Below are positions 20,101-29,591 of a DNA stretch of 64,000 nucleotides, piece by piece. Positions within the stretch are counted from its first letter, which is position 1, and each line of letters starts with the position of its first letter. The notes under the pieces are model-generated. The model was not told where the DNA came from. It did no database searches and worked only from the letters and a program-made list of their open reading frames with translations. The DNA comes from Scheffersomyces stipitis CBS 6054. Lineage: Eukaryota; Ascomycota; Pichiomycetes; Serinales; Debaryomycetaceae. The position numbers were made by a program, and so were the translations under genes. The stretch spans positions 682,001 to 746,000 of the forward strand of contig NC_009048.1 of the NCBI RefSeq assembly GCF_000209165.1, given 5' to 3'.

Positions 20101-20246
20101 TTTATAAGTTCATCCCTAGCCTCGTTTTTTGGGATCTTGGGTCCAAAGCTGGTTTTAGGGAGATGGAGAGTATTGGAATAGTTGACTTTCTGCAAACAAC
20201 GAGGACCTGTTGAGAGCAGTCTCACCAGCCCTATACAGCGAAGCAT
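17184..20246 (-). CDS. ISM1: Mitochondrial isoleucyl-tRNA synthetase
   Basis: The 1020-residue product is a class I aminoacyl-tRNA synthetase of the IleRS type, charging mitochondrial tRNA-Ile. The N-terminus (MLRCIGLVRLLSTGPRCLQK) is Arg-rich without acids, a mitochondrial presequence. The HIGH-type signature is H-L-G-H near residue 82 after D-G-P-P-Y-A-N-G-D-L. The editing domain includes L-L-I-W-T-S-T-P-W-T. KMSKS appears as E-K-M-S-K-S-K-G-N near residue 690. The C-terminus ends with C-P-R-C-W-K-F then C-Q-K-C, a bacterial-type zinc motif. A Lys/Asn-rich insert near residues 133-150 is unusual. Length agrees with S. cerevisiae Ism1 (about 1002). The start ATG is only about 100 bp from the dispersed repeat at 20346. 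Confidence 0.95.
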   Translation of the reverse strand: MLRCIGLVRLLSTGPRCLQKVNYSNTLHLPKTSFGPKIPKNEARDELIKTTSQDLYEWQVKNKENRPSFTLHDGPPYANGDLHLGHALNKILKDIINRFELIHNNSVINYRPGWDCHGLPIEMKATNLEAEIKKNLEKNKKKKKINNKNKHNEPEPTLESATKLLASEIRAACRQLANKEIDSQRNQFKEFAIMADFDNPYITMSHDYEINQLRVFKKLMENGLLSRQLKPVWWGCETETALAEAELEYNNDHKSVAIHVKFPVVSSVIYQTLRDNFKIGVNEQDLNLKLLIWTSTPWTIPANRAVCVNNDLDYTLVHNKITNEYLFVGVPLVNEVLALNDNFESVGESVIFRGNDLVGLEYINPASKDGVHHPVIHGSHVVSSAGSGLVHTAPAHGGEDFIIGKNHGLDVRSSVNGQGRYIADNIPVGFHSLAKHKVTDSETIRKCIGILDENGMIFNINKTFKHSYPYDWRSKTPVIQRSTPQWFVNVEKIKPTAIEALEKVKFYPESGKNRLPLFIRNRNEWCISRQRTWGVPLPIVYNRNSGEPVEDIETVDYIIHRMDEFGTDEWFSSEDDISRWLPEEYKLSGKEYVKGQDTMDVWFDSGTSWTTLNKDIESSFRSETPLANIYLEGSDQHRGWFQSSLLNKIIASGVNGNDFLPVAPFTKIITHGFTLDSKNEKMSKSKGNIISPRHAIEGGGKPLLPALGTDGLRLWVASSNYNADVSVGSEVLSRVFENMKKLRVTFKYLLGNLNDFREPVDYNNLNPLDKYALSKLYKLETSCIEHYKEHNFSRVVSEVNHHMNVILSSLYFDISKDCLYTDSKNSVRRRSIQTVLKEILRVYIGLLAPIQPILTQEVWEEYRRFFDVKESSPFMVGGWHNFYKLQDQFLNEQIESEFQLIWELRDQVYKQMEQLRLDGIYKNKLETQVNIAFNGEKTKLEDILRAHALFLDDYFLVSKATVGQLEADPKYESKTTVEVNGESVNIQISPSPGAKCPRCWKFTSVVEDKLCQKCDTVVNH

Positions 20247-20910
20247 CGTTCTTACCAGATACCTTCGAAGTTTTTAGCGTTGCTGTTGCTGAATTTAACT
20301 ACTATTTTGCAATGTGATGAAAATTAGAATACAGGATTACTGGAAAATGGTTTCCGAGGCTGGTAGCCTCGGATTGGACGTGTACAAGTGCCCAAGAGAA
20401 TTGTTGGTATTCCCTAGCCATAACTTGTTAAAACACCCAATAAAATTATAGGGCAAGATTAGTATGTAAACCTAATTGAATTTATACTAGTTAAATAGAA
20501 TTAAATAGCTCTTCAGTGATTAGTATAAGGACCAAATCCATGTCCCTATATAAGTCCAAAGGAAAACCGGTCTCTACATACAGGTTGACAATGAAAGAGT
20601 CAGAATCGCATATTTGAAGAATTTTTCAGTGTACTGCGGCATGGGTTTTTCCAGCACCTCTTGCCAGTAGCCTATAGGCGAGAGTCCCAACTTAATCTAT
20701 AGAATCTACTCGGTCTTGTACAAGTATTCTTTCTTTATACATATAACTATATCGAGAACATAACTACGTAGCTTCACATTTTTGGAGCTGGCCCATCTGG
20801 GCAACGCAACTGTAAATAAATTTAGCAGCAAGGAGCAATAAATAAATAAAACATAATAAATAAAAGAAAATAACTTAAACCATGTCTCGTCTTCTCATAG
20901 CCAACTGGAT
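20247..20910. other. Region between ISM1 and CIT1, largely a dispersed repeat
   Basis: The spacer carries the repeat at 20346-20586, then an AT-rich tail that is the CIT1 3' flank. The ISM1 promoter must lie in the first 100 bp and/or within the repeat. Confidence 0.5.
20346..20586 (+). repeat. Dispersed repeat copy 1, possible solo LTR
   Basis: This 241-bp segment matches, in reverse orientation, the segment at 55289-55535. Shared blocks in the same order are ATGGTTTCCGAGG-N7-CCTCGGATTGGA (20347-20378), CTTCAGTGATTAGTATAA (20511-20528), and TAAGTCCAAAGGAAAACCGG (20551-20570) with a CAGGTT end. The first block contains the inverted repeat CCGAGG/CCTCGG. The middle is diverged. Length, dispersal and position near gene promoters suggest a decayed solo LTR, but I see no clear target-site duplication or TG...CA ends. 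Confidence 0.65.
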
Positions 20911-23034
20911 CTAGTTCTTAATGTTCTTGACTAACTCAATGTACTTTTCGGTGGAGAAGGACTTTGGTCTTTCAATTGGCAAACCGATACCACGGTCGAG
21001 AATCAATTGTGGCAAGACACCAAAGGCTCTTGAGACACCGAACAAGACAGTGTAGAAAGATTCTTCGGTCAAACCGTAGTATTGCAACAAGACACCGGAG
21101 TGCGAGTCCACATTTGGCCATGGGTTCTTGGTCTTACCGTGCTTGGTCAAGACACCTGGAGCGACTTCGTAGATGTTAGAGACCAACTTGAACAATTCGT
21201 AGTCTGGCATGTGCTTGAGAGCAAATTCTCTCTGGGCAGTGTATCTTGGGTCGGTCTTTCTCAAGACAGCGTGACCGTAACCTGGAACGACTCTACCGGC
21301 GTTAAGGGTTTCCCACAAGTACTTTTCAATGTTTTCCTTGGAGTAGTCACCGTGCAATTCGTCTCTCAACTTGAACAACCATTCCAAGACTTCTTGGTTG
21401 GCTCTTCCGTGCAATGGACCAGCCAAACCGTTCAAACCGGCAGCCAATGACAAGAATGGAGAAGACAAAGCCGAACCAACCAAGTGGGTGGTGTGGGCAG
21501 AAACGTTACCACCTTCGTGGTCAGAGTGGATGGTCAAATACAATCTCATCAACTCAACGAATTCTTGGTTACCACCGAAACCCAACAAGTTGGACAAGTT
21601 GGCACCGTAATCCAACTTGGAGTCGATCTGGGCTGGCAACTTACCGTCGTGGAAGACGTTTCTGTAGATCTTGGCAGCGATGTTTGGCAACTTGGCCAAC
21701 AATTCAATGGAGTCTTCGTAGGTGTATTTCCAGTATTCAGACTTGTTGACACCCTTGGCGTAGGCCTTGGCGAATTGAGATTCAGATTCCAAAGCAGTGA
21801 CGGCAATGGAGAATTGAGCCATTGGGTGCAAGTGAGAAGGAGATCTGTCGATCAAGTCTTCAACGTGCTTTGGCAAGGCAGATCTGGCAGCCAATTCTTC
21901 AGACAAAGCTCTGGTTTGAGCTTCGGTTGGAACTTCACCGGTCAACAACAACCAGAACAAAGCTTCTGGCAATGGTTCTTCACCACCTGGAGCCTTTGGC
22001 AATTCCTTTTGGATGTCTGGGATGGTTCTACCTCTGAAACGGATACCTTCGATTGGGTCCAAGACGGAACCTTCCCAAACCAAACCCTTGATACCACGCA
22101 TACCACCGTAAGCTTGCTCCAACAAGACTTCACCGATAACCTGCAATTGTTAGTATTTAATCCAAAACACACTTTCCCCATTAATGCCCCACCCCCACAA
22201 GTTCGTGCATGCAGTACATGCACAAAAGCATATTTCACCTCATGGCACATAAAGTCCGAGGACCTCACAGCGGACAGAAAAAATTACGACCTGTCTAGAA
22301 AATAACAGAGGACAAAAATTTTCACACTGACGCTGAAGCAAAACATGATGCAGACAATCTGCTTTAACACCCCCATTGACCAGAAACCGCACCAGATGCG
22401 CTAGCCTGGGTTGAGATGAGATGGCCATCCCAAATACTAGACGAATTGGCACATTTTTCTGTTCACTTTGTGGTGCTGGAATGTCTGACATCTCGGCACA
22501 TTTTGTGGCTCACATTTCGGAGATGCCGAAATTTTCAGAGGTCGCGATAAATTAGTAGAACTGCAACCAGATGCCTGGGATCATGCTTTTTTGTTCTCCC
22601 TTTCAACTAGACGTAGGGTAGCCGAATGGCACGATGGGTCGGTTAATAGTATATACAAATAGGTGATACATACGGTCTTACCATATTCCTTCTTCAATTG
22701 CTTGACTTCTTCAGCCTTTTCTGGCAAGATTTCGGCCAATCTGGCCTTCAAGGTCTATAGTGGGAAACGTTAGTATATGAAAACGAGTACGTTACGAGCT
22801 CAATGCCTAGCAATTCTTCAGAGGCATTCGTGGTGAATGCCGAAAACAAAGCTAGCACAAAGAGATTGCCAGGCTCCTCTAACAGAGTGATCCACAGAAG
22901 GACATCTGCTAGACATGGACTGGGCTCTGAATGGCTATACATACTGGCTCAGCAGTGGCATAGGTTCTGACACTGGAGAAGGCAGCCTTCTTGGCCAAGG
23001 TCGAAGACTTTTGAATAGATCTGAAGGCAGACAT
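20911..23034 (-). CDS. CIT1: Mitochondrial citrate synthase, two introns
   Basis: Three exons on the minus strand: 23034-22945, 22754-22674 and 22140-20911. Exon 1 encodes a presequence ([20 protein letters not shown]). Exon 2 gives [10 protein letters not shown] to E-Y-G-K-T. Exon 3 resumes V-I-G-E-V-L-L-E-Q. Intron 1 is 190 nt and intron 2 is 533 nt; both have GTATGT donors and TACTAAC branch sites, at 22769-22775 and 22149-22155. The joined frame gives about 466 residues, close to S. cerevisiae Cit1 (479). Catalytic positions are present: H in S-D-H-E-G-G-N, H in G-Y-G-H-A-V-L-R, D in N-V-D-S-H-S-G. It condenses acetyl-CoA and oxaloacetate in the TCA cycle. It ends N-I-K-N, so no peroxisomal SKL tag. 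Codon use is strongly biased, as in a highly expressed gene. Confidence 0.96.
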
Positions 23035-25248
23035 GATAACTAAGTAGAAAACAATACAAAGATTGATAACTGAAGGAGGAAAAAGAAAAAGAATTCTGAT
23101 GGAGCCCCGAAAAAAAGACGGGAATTACAAATTATTTATATGTTTGGAGGACCTGATGGAGGCCGATATTATTTTATTACTGTAATTTGGCTCATAGCAC
23201 AAAGCCTGTTCCGTGAAGAACGGTCTGTACTTTAGCTAGACAATCCACTACGTAATGGGTGGTGACAAGACGATGTGTGCAGGCAGCCTACATGCCAGCA
23301 CCAATCAAATGTTGTCGAATCTCCCGGAATCACACGGCCATTAGCTTCAGGTCGTGTGGGGGCCGGCAATTGTACCATCCCTCGGAGCCAGGCATGAGAG
23401 ATCTGGGTTAATACTGGACAAAGCGGTGGTCACGGAGTTGCATGGACGGTCTTGTCTACCGAATCACCACCACGAAGAATTGGGAATTTTGGACTTCAGT
23501 TTCTGTCTTTATTTCAATTTTCCATCCTGCCATGTCTATTCTGTGTCAATTCCATGTCTCTTACAGGAGTCCGTGCCACTCCTATGGAAAACACAAAGAA
23601 CCCACGGAAGGAGTCGACGGCCACCCACATGTGAACCTATTGTCTTATCTGGTTGTCCGTGGCTGGAGTGCCAGTGGTCCAATGAAATTGCTAGCAGCAC
23701 GCTGAAAAATTTTCTGGCAATTCCCCAGATTTCGGAGTACGGATCTGTGTAGGACTGCACTTTTAGTCTTATGTGTGGGCAGGTTTCCAAGGATATATTA
23801 TTTGTGCCGAAGTGAATGTGATTCCACAGCAGCCGGACCTGGGATTTCCTTCTGTCCAAGTTGTGTGGATGGCAGTGGTTGTTTTCGTTGTGGAGTCGTT
23901 TTGACAAGCATTCGGCTACCGTTAGCCCATTGGTTGGCTGTCTCTGGCACACCTCCTGTTATTGTTGTGCTGGTCTGTTTCGGAACGACGTCCTGTTTCC
24001 AGCATTGTGTAACTTCATCTTCCTGCCGTCACATATTCCGGGTCCCGAAAAGCTAACAACACTCCGAAGTGTGGGCACAAACCCAAACTGCAACGTTATT
24101 CGGGTAGAAATGGTGCCATTGGCGTTTTTGGTCGTCTGCGGTGTTTATCGGTACGTCTTCGGCTCTTGAAAAAAGAATACGCCAGGCACAATCTGCACCC
24201 AGCCAGGCCACTGTCAATGATAATTCAGAGCGACAAATGTCGGTGTCGAAGCAATAGGAGTCTCTCTTCGCTGCCACAACCTGACCCAGGGCTGGTTATC
24301 CGGACAATCCCTATTACTGAATCTCGCAACCTGGCAATAATAAGGTGGGCACAGATATTTTTTCCATAATCGCTTGTTAGAATTTAAAAGTGCGGGGGTG
24401 GGGTACCACCACAACATATATAGAATTCGCTTGTCTCTGTAATTCGTTTGGTGAAGTTGCCTAACTTTGACTATTCAGTTGCACCACGTAATAATACAAT
24501 CGCCTGGCCTGGTCTGATCTCGATGCGGGGCAGTTTGCGGTTGGCATTTCTTGTTCTCGGAGTTGTTTTCTAACATTCCTAGCATTTGAAGCAGTGAGGA
24601 ATCCTAACATCTTGCTTCCGATATGTGCCCCACAAAATAAGACTTGGCATGTAGAGTCGCTCCGAAACAGTAGTGGCTCGCTAGCCTATATTTTCGGACT
24701 TTGGATTCTTCTATTCTTTGGCTTACTAAGAAGTTGTTTCGTTTGTTGGGTTGTTGATGTAGAATTGGGACGGTTCTCTCTTAAGTTTCTTTGCCTTCCC
24801 TCTTCGTTAACTGTGTTCTTTGTATTTGTGCCAAAAATGTAAAATTTAACTATTTCTGATACTTTCCTAGTATTCATTTACCTCATTTCTGACTTTTAGG
24901 TAATAGCAAAATGATCGAGTTCCAGGAATTATTTAGTAGTATACTTTGATATTTTGTTCGGAAAGAATAAGCTTGTTCTCATAATGCTGAATTCTAGATG
25001 CCTCAACAGCAACATGCTTATACACACTAGGACACAAATACATCAGAAATGGCCCTAAAATGACAGAACCTCAAAGTCAATGCAAGCGTGACCGTATGTC
25101 TTCTCATTGCCCAAAATACTCCCATTTATCCCTTCTGTAATCTATTCAATTAAATGGTTGCAATATTCCAACTTCAATATTCACTGTGTACAGAATTTTT
25201 CCTGGTGCAGCATCGCTGCGAAAATTCAATAGCTGAAAAATCGATGGG
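23035..25248. other. Long divergent non-coding region between CIT1 and YVH1
   Basis: About 2.2 kb between two divergent starts. Open frames up to 138 codons are present on both strands but overlap each other and show no domain. A CCAAT-type site lies on the CIT1 side. The central part is somewhat richer in G+C than other spacers. I cannot exclude a structured RNA gene here. Confidence 0.5.
23301..23307 (+). promoter_or_regulatory. CCAAT box (HAP-type) upstream of CIT1
   Basis: CCAATCA, about 270 bp upstream of the CIT1 start, fits the Hap2/3/5 site. HAP control of CIT1 is established in S. cerevisiae; function here is inferred. Confidence 0.4.
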
Positions 25249-25252
25249 ATGA
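25244..25252 (+). other. Three-codon upstream ORF overlapping the YVH1 start
   Basis: The leader ends in ATG-GGA-TGA. The TGA at 25250-25252 overlaps the YVH1 ATG at 25249-25251, giving ATGA, as in the EXO5 leader. Confidence 0.5.
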
Positions 25253-26286
25253 GCCAGAATATCCATCTTGATCTCAGTTTTCTTCATCTTAAACCACGAA
25301 CAACAATGGTGGTTCGTATTCTTGGAGGAGTATACCTCTCATCTATAGAGCCCATCAACAATAGCATAGATTTAAAGACAAAATACAGCATCTCCCATAT
25401 ACTTTCTGTGGTTCCAGGTCCTTTACCCCAAGAGTATCTTAAAGACTATGAGCACAAGCAAATCGAAGTCACCGACGAGGAAACGTCGAATTTACTAGAA
25501 TACTTTGATTCAGCCTACGATTTCATCGAAGAAGGTTTGTTTAAAGAGTCGACAGATCCAAAGAAGCACCTGAGATGCGTTCTAGTTCATTGTTCACAAG
25601 GAGTATCCCGTTCTGTAACTGTAGTTGTAGCATATCTCATGAAGAAGTACAATTTGACTTTGGAACAAGCAATGCATGCCGTCACACGGAAGGTGCCAGA
25701 AGCACAGCCCAACGATGGCTTCATGGAGCAGTTGAAGCTCTACAAGGAAATGGATTTGAAAGTCGACTCTTCGAACGACTTGTACAGAGAATTCGTCATC
25801 AACAACCAACTTAGCTTAGATCCTACTGGTGCTACATTGAGAGATATGGACCTTTTCAAACCAAAACTGCAGCAGCAGCTTCTGGAAGCAGATAAAAATT
25901 ACGAATTGAGGTGCAAAAGATGTCGTCAAGTATTGGCCGTTGGTGGTCAGATTGAAAACCACGAGCATCCTGATGCTGAATCTCGCCAATCTCAATTCAT
26001 CAAGAAAGCTCCTAACTCTCGTAGAATCATTTCAGTGCAAGAGGCCAGCTCTAACTGTTCGCACCATTTCTTGGCTGAACCCTTGACATGGATGAAAGAA
26101 GAACTAGAAAAAGGCGAGTTGGAAGGCAAGTTTATGTGCCCAAAGTGTATTGCAAAGGTAGGGGGCTACAGTTGGAGAGGTTCTAGATGTTCGTGTGGAA
26201 AATGGATGATCCCAGCTATACATTTACAATCGGCCAAAGTGGATAGTATCAAAAACATAGTCTTGCCGAATCACTCTACAGTATAA
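25249..26286 (+). CDS. YVH1: Dual-specificity phosphatase Yvh1
   Basis: The 345-residue protein has an N-terminal dual-specificity phosphatase domain and a C-terminal zinc-binding domain, the Yvh1 layout. Yvh1 releases Mrt4 from pre-60S ribosomes; that role depends on the zinc domain. The domain opens with V-R-I-L-G-G-V-Y-L near residue 22. The catalytic loop is H-C-S-Q-G-V-S-R-S with Cys115. Zinc ligands are C-x2-C near residue 222, then C-S-H-H, C-P-K-C and C-S-C-G-K-W. The first ATG (25249) gives 19 residues before the second Met at 25306. The shorter form, starting M-V-V-R-I-L-G-G, is a credible alternative given the upstream ORF. CTG codons at residue 108 and in the Gln-rich linker are probably serine. 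Confidence 0.93.
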   Translation: MSQNIHLDLSFLHLKPRTTMVVRILGGVYLSSIEPINNSIDLKTKYSISHILSVVPGPLPQEYLKDYEHKQIEVTDEETSNLLEYFDSAYDFIEEGLFKESTDPKKHLRCVLVHCSQGVSRSVTVVVAYLMKKYNLTLEQAMHAVTRKVPEAQPNDGFMEQLKLYKEMDLKVDSSNDLYREFVINNQLSLDPTGATLRDMDLFKPKLQQQLLEADKNYELRCKRCRQVLAVGGQIENHEHPDAESRQSQFIKKAPNSRRIISVQEASSNCSHHFLAEPLTWMKEELEKGELEGKFMCPKCIAKVGGYSWRGSRCSCGKWMIPAIHLQSAKVDSIKNIVLPNHSTV

Positions 26287-26298
26287 ATAGACTTTTAA

Positions 26299-27474
26299 TT
26301 AGCTAGCATCAACCACCATGTCGACGTACGAGTTGTTTTGATCGTTGTCTTCGTTTTGAGTGACATCTTCGTTTTCATGTCCGATTTCGTTTTCATTTCC
26401 GATTTCGTTCTCAATTTCGTTCTCATCCTGGTGGTTTTCGTCGATACGATTTAATGAATAAGCATGAGAATTCAGATGCAATTGTAATGGACTTGATATT
26501 GTCGTAGCATTAGTCGTAGCACTTCTTCCAGAATTCATGTTGTTTGACGAGACCACTGTAGCTGTGGTGTTGGTCGTGGCATTCGTTGTTCCACTGTTTA
26601 TGAACATGAACTGGTTCCCATCAGCATTAAGACTGTGGTCGTCCTGGTATTCGACCTCGTCTGCCATGAATCCCTCATCTTCAAGTGTATCTCTATACCC
26701 TGGCTCTTCCAGAAGTAGTCTAAACCTACTAGATCTACGTAGGAAATCTTCTTCAGGTTCCGTCAGTTCTTGTAGAATATCATTCGCTTCCTCCTCGTCT
26801 TCATCGTCATCGTCATCTTCGTCTATACCTTCTTCTGATAATGATACCTCTCCGTCAAATACGACACTGTCATGGTCTACTTCTCCTGTGGTGTCTAACT
26901 GCTGGTTAAAAGAAAGCCCTCCGGTAGCGATGTTTCCACTAGTTTCAGTTAGATTATTCTCGGCCGTGTGGATTAACAGACCCTCATCATACGCATGGTC
27001 TTGAGTGTTATACGAACTGGCATGCTCGTAGTCGATTTCTTCCATTGTGCGATCTATCCCTATTGGCCGTATGGTATTGTAACCCGTGTTTCGGATCCGT
27101 TCGAGTTGATCTACTTTCAGCTGGGTCAACGGCGTCGTCGTAAGCGCATGAGCTTTGGATGTGGAAGTGCTCTGGATGAGATAATCGAGCTGGACCGAGC
27201 TGGCTCCAGGATACTCGGCCGTATACGCCAGTAATGGAGGAGCAAAGAGCAGCCGGAGATAGCGTCTGTTTTCGGTTGCTAGCTGATCTGAATTCGCTCG
27301 GGCATTGTGGCTCTGGTTATGATGTTGTGGTACGATACTTCCGCTACCGTTGATGTTGCCATTGCCATTGCTAGTAATAATCGTCTTCTCGCTTTCAAAG
27401 CGAGCGCTGCGACGATGTACATCTTGATTCCAGAGAGTGTACAAGTCCGAAGGAAACAAATTCGGAGAATACAT
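26299..27474 (-). CDS. MND2: Anaphase-promoting complex subunit Mnd2 (APC15 family)
   Basis: The 391-residue product has the features of Mnd2/Apc15, an APC/C subunit acting with the mitotic checkpoint complex and, in yeast, restraining meiotic APC/C-Ama1. The N-terminus L-F-P-S-D-L-Y-T-L-W matches the family's first motif. L-L-F-A-P-P-L-L-A-Y-T-A-E and R-I-R-N-T-G-Y-N-T-I-R-P-I-G follow. Then comes a long acidic region (E-G-I-D-E-D-D-D-D-D-E-D-E-E-E near residue 220). The C-terminus has a short N-E-I/E-N-E repeat. Length fits yeast Mnd2 (368). Its stop codon lies 12 bp from that of convergent YVH1, so the 3' ends must overlap. The other APC/C gene here is CDC27. Confidence 0.82.
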   Translation of the reverse strand: MYSPNLFPSDLYTLWNQDVHRRSARFESEKTIITSNGNGNINGSGSIVPQHHNQSHNARANSDQLATENRRYLRLLFAPPLLAYTAEYPGASSVQLDYLIQSTSTSKAHALTTTPLTQLKVDQLERIRNTGYNTIRPIGIDRTMEEIDYEHASSYNTQDHAYDEGLLIHTAENNLTETSGNIATGGLSFNQQLDTTGEVDHDSVVFDGEVSLSEEGIDEDDDDDEDEEEANDILQELTEPEEDFLRRSSRFRLLLEEPGYRDTLEDEGFMADEVEYQDDHSLNADGNQFMFINSGTTNATTNTTATVVSSNNMNSGRSATTNATTISSPLQLHLNSHAYSLNRIDENHQDENEIENEIGNENEIGHENEDVTQNEDNDQNNSYVDMVVDAS

Positions 27475-27914
27475 TTTGGTATGGTTTCTGGATCTAAGGG
27501 CTCCTTATCATTGGGGAAAGTATAAATATAACTGAATTGTATGAATCAAGTTTATGGAACAGTAAGGAGAATTATGAAAAGATCAATAGAAGTCTGTGTA
27601 TATAAAAAATATGTTAAGTATGGAATTTATGTTAGCGAGACCTTCAGAGAACAAATGTGCTCTTAAGTACTGCGGCATGGAACTATTCTCTTTGTTTGCT
27701 CTCCATCTTTTTCTCTTGCACGCGGCAGCCCTTTTTATACTAAAAATTGGGTGCAAAATTAATATTCATAATGGCCTTTATCTCTATTTTATAGCTGTTT
27801 ATATGGGTTAGTACGTTCAATGTATGCCACTACATTAAAAAAATCCGTGATTCACTTCTATTTGTCTCACACCTTATGTATTCTTAATTACGTCTATGCA
27901 TACTTTCTATTTAT
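27475..27914. other. Intergenic region, NCS2 3' end to MND2 start
   Basis: AT-rich MND2 promoter and NCS2 3' flank. A plus-strand frame at 27596-27811 has no resemblance to a known protein. Confidence 0.4.
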
Positions 27915-29309
27915 CTACTCTTCATCGTCGGTGAGTATGTACTCGTCAAGTACTTTCTTGTCTTCGTGCTTTTCGTCAAACTTATAGACATGACCATCAG
28001 CAAAGTGGCTGGTCACGTTGGTGTCTTTGTCTTTCAACGGCCATACAAATGCAGTATCCTGTTTTGCTCCACTCAAGGTTACGATGCATCCATAACAAAT
28101 ATTGACAGGATGGGTGTTTTCGGTGTCTAATGTTTCAGAAGAGCTCAAGGCTTCTTTGTAGAGGTTGACGTATTCCTGTTCTTCTTCTGTCTCTATAGGT
28201 GCTGCATCATTGACAGTGATACGTCTGAGCCATTCCTTTGGATCTTGGTAGATTTCTACTCCGCAGATCTGGCAGCGACCATAAGAATGCTTGAACTGCG
28301 GAGCTCCAAGCTTCTCGCCTGTTTTGACCACAGTCGAAGCGGTAGAAGCGTATCCAGTCGCGTCCAAGTGGCTGAAGTAGTTTGTAGTCAAATCTCTAAT
28401 GGTTAAGTTCTTAGTGATCTTAGACTTGACGATGGTGCTTTTGACCTCGAGTTTGTTTAATTCGATCAAGTCGGCATATGCTATTATCTCGGCGAAGAGA
28501 ACGTCTCTTAATGGGAACAAGATGGTGAATTCTTTATCCATAAATTGAACTGTGTGGTCAGCTATGGCTTTGTAGACCGAGGAACCTCTTCCCCTGACCG
28601 TTAATGCTAAGATCTCATTCGCTATGCGGGTCATGCTGTGACCATATATTATGGTTTCACAGTTCTCTATAAATGCTGTTCTGAGTATGAGCTCTTCGTA
28701 GATCACGGTGAGTAAGTCTTCCATGGAAGATTTGTTGGGACACAACTTGAGCATGTCAGCAACGGTGTACTTGTTTTGTTCGTCAGATAATCTTTGAGCA
28801 ATAGCAGTGAAATCTTTATTGAGTAGTACTTTCTGAATCATGGCCCGGTCTATCAAGAAAGACTCTATGGAAAGTACTTTGTATTGTATATTGACTGGGG
28901 CATATCTTTCCACCAAAATGGGCAAGATCTCCTCTATGCGCTTGTTAAGTGACTCCAACTCGAATTCATCGATATTCAAAAGCACAAGCTCAAATCCCAT
29001 TCTTCCCTTGTGACTTTCTATTTGTTCTTGTAATAATGAAGCTACTACATCTGTGAGAACAAGAGAAGAGACTCCACCCGAAAGAGCCAACAAAACTTTC
29101 TGTTGACCAATCTTCTCTTGAACAGCACCGTATTTTACCTTATAACGTTCGTCGATCATCAGTTTTCTCTGTTTTCCCCTGATGAAACGAATAAAGCAGT
29201 TCTTGCAGAAGGCTTCCTTTCTAGTGATGAGCACAGCAGGTACTGCCTTGCATCTCTGGCACTCAGTATCTGAGTCCGCAAGATACTTGACGGGGTTGTT
29301 CTCCGACAT
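27915..29309 (-). CDS. NCS2: Cytosolic tRNA thiolation protein Ncs2/Ctu2
   Basis: The 464-residue product matches Ncs2 (Ctu2), which with Ncs6 adds the 2-thio group to wobble uridine of cytosolic tRNA-Lys, -Glu and -Gln, using sulfur passed on by Urm1. An N-terminal C-x2-C ... C-x2-C (C-Q-R-C, C-K-N-C) is the zinc site. The PP-loop-like motif L-L-A-L-S-G-G-V-S-S lies near residue 79. A G-H-S-M-T-R-I-A-N-E-I-L motif follows near residue 224, and C-x2-C pairs recur toward the C-terminus (C-Q-I-C-G-V; C-Y-G-C). The start ATG complements 29307-29309. It is divergent from COX23 with under 300 bp between starts. Confidence 0.92.
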   Translation of the reverse strand: MSENNPVKYLADSDTECQRCKAVPAVLITRKEAFCKNCFIRFIRGKQRKLMIDERYKVKYGAVQEKIGQQKVLLALSGGVSSLVLTDVVASLLQEQIESHKGRMGFELVLLNIDEFELESLNKRIEEILPILVERYAPVNIQYKVLSIESFLIDRAMIQKVLLNKDFTAIAQRLSDEQNKYTVADMLKLCPNKSSMEDLLTVIYEELILRTAFIENCETIIYGHSMTRIANEILALTVRGRGSSVYKAIADHTVQFMDKEFTILFPLRDVLFAEIIAYADLIELNKLEVKSTIVKSKITKNLTIRDLTTNYFSHLDATGYASTASTVVKTGEKLGAPQFKHSYGRCQICGVEIYQDPKEWLRRITVNDAAPIETEEEQEYVNLYKEALSSSETLDTENTHPVNICYGCIVTLSGAKQDTAFVWPLKDKDTNVTSHFADGHVYKFDEKHEDKKVLDEYILTDDEE

Positions 29310-29591
29310 TTTGTTGGTCTAGCTGTGACTTTTAGAACTTCAACCTTTATCAGTCTTGCTTGTTCTGCCAGAATTAATTATTCACTGAATCAGTATAGCT
29401 TTGTAAGGCATCGTGAATGTATGCAGGAACTTTTGGGAAAGTATTCTCTCTGGACTGTATGTGGATCTCAAACCCTCTATACTTCTTGTGACAACTTGTC
29501 CAGCAGATTGATCTTAAGTGCTGGGAAGATTTGACAATTTCATTGTGTATTCGACTATTCTCCTTATACTATAATATTCATCTTGAAAACT

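Noticed and set aside
21484..22305. 273-codon frame on the plus strand opposite CIT1
   Set aside because: It is the antisense of the strongly biased CIT1 coding exon, which tends to leave long open frames; it has no family match.
23354..23752. 132-codon frame between CIT1 and YVH1
   Set aside because: No recognisable motif; three overlapping frames on both strands compete, none with coding character.
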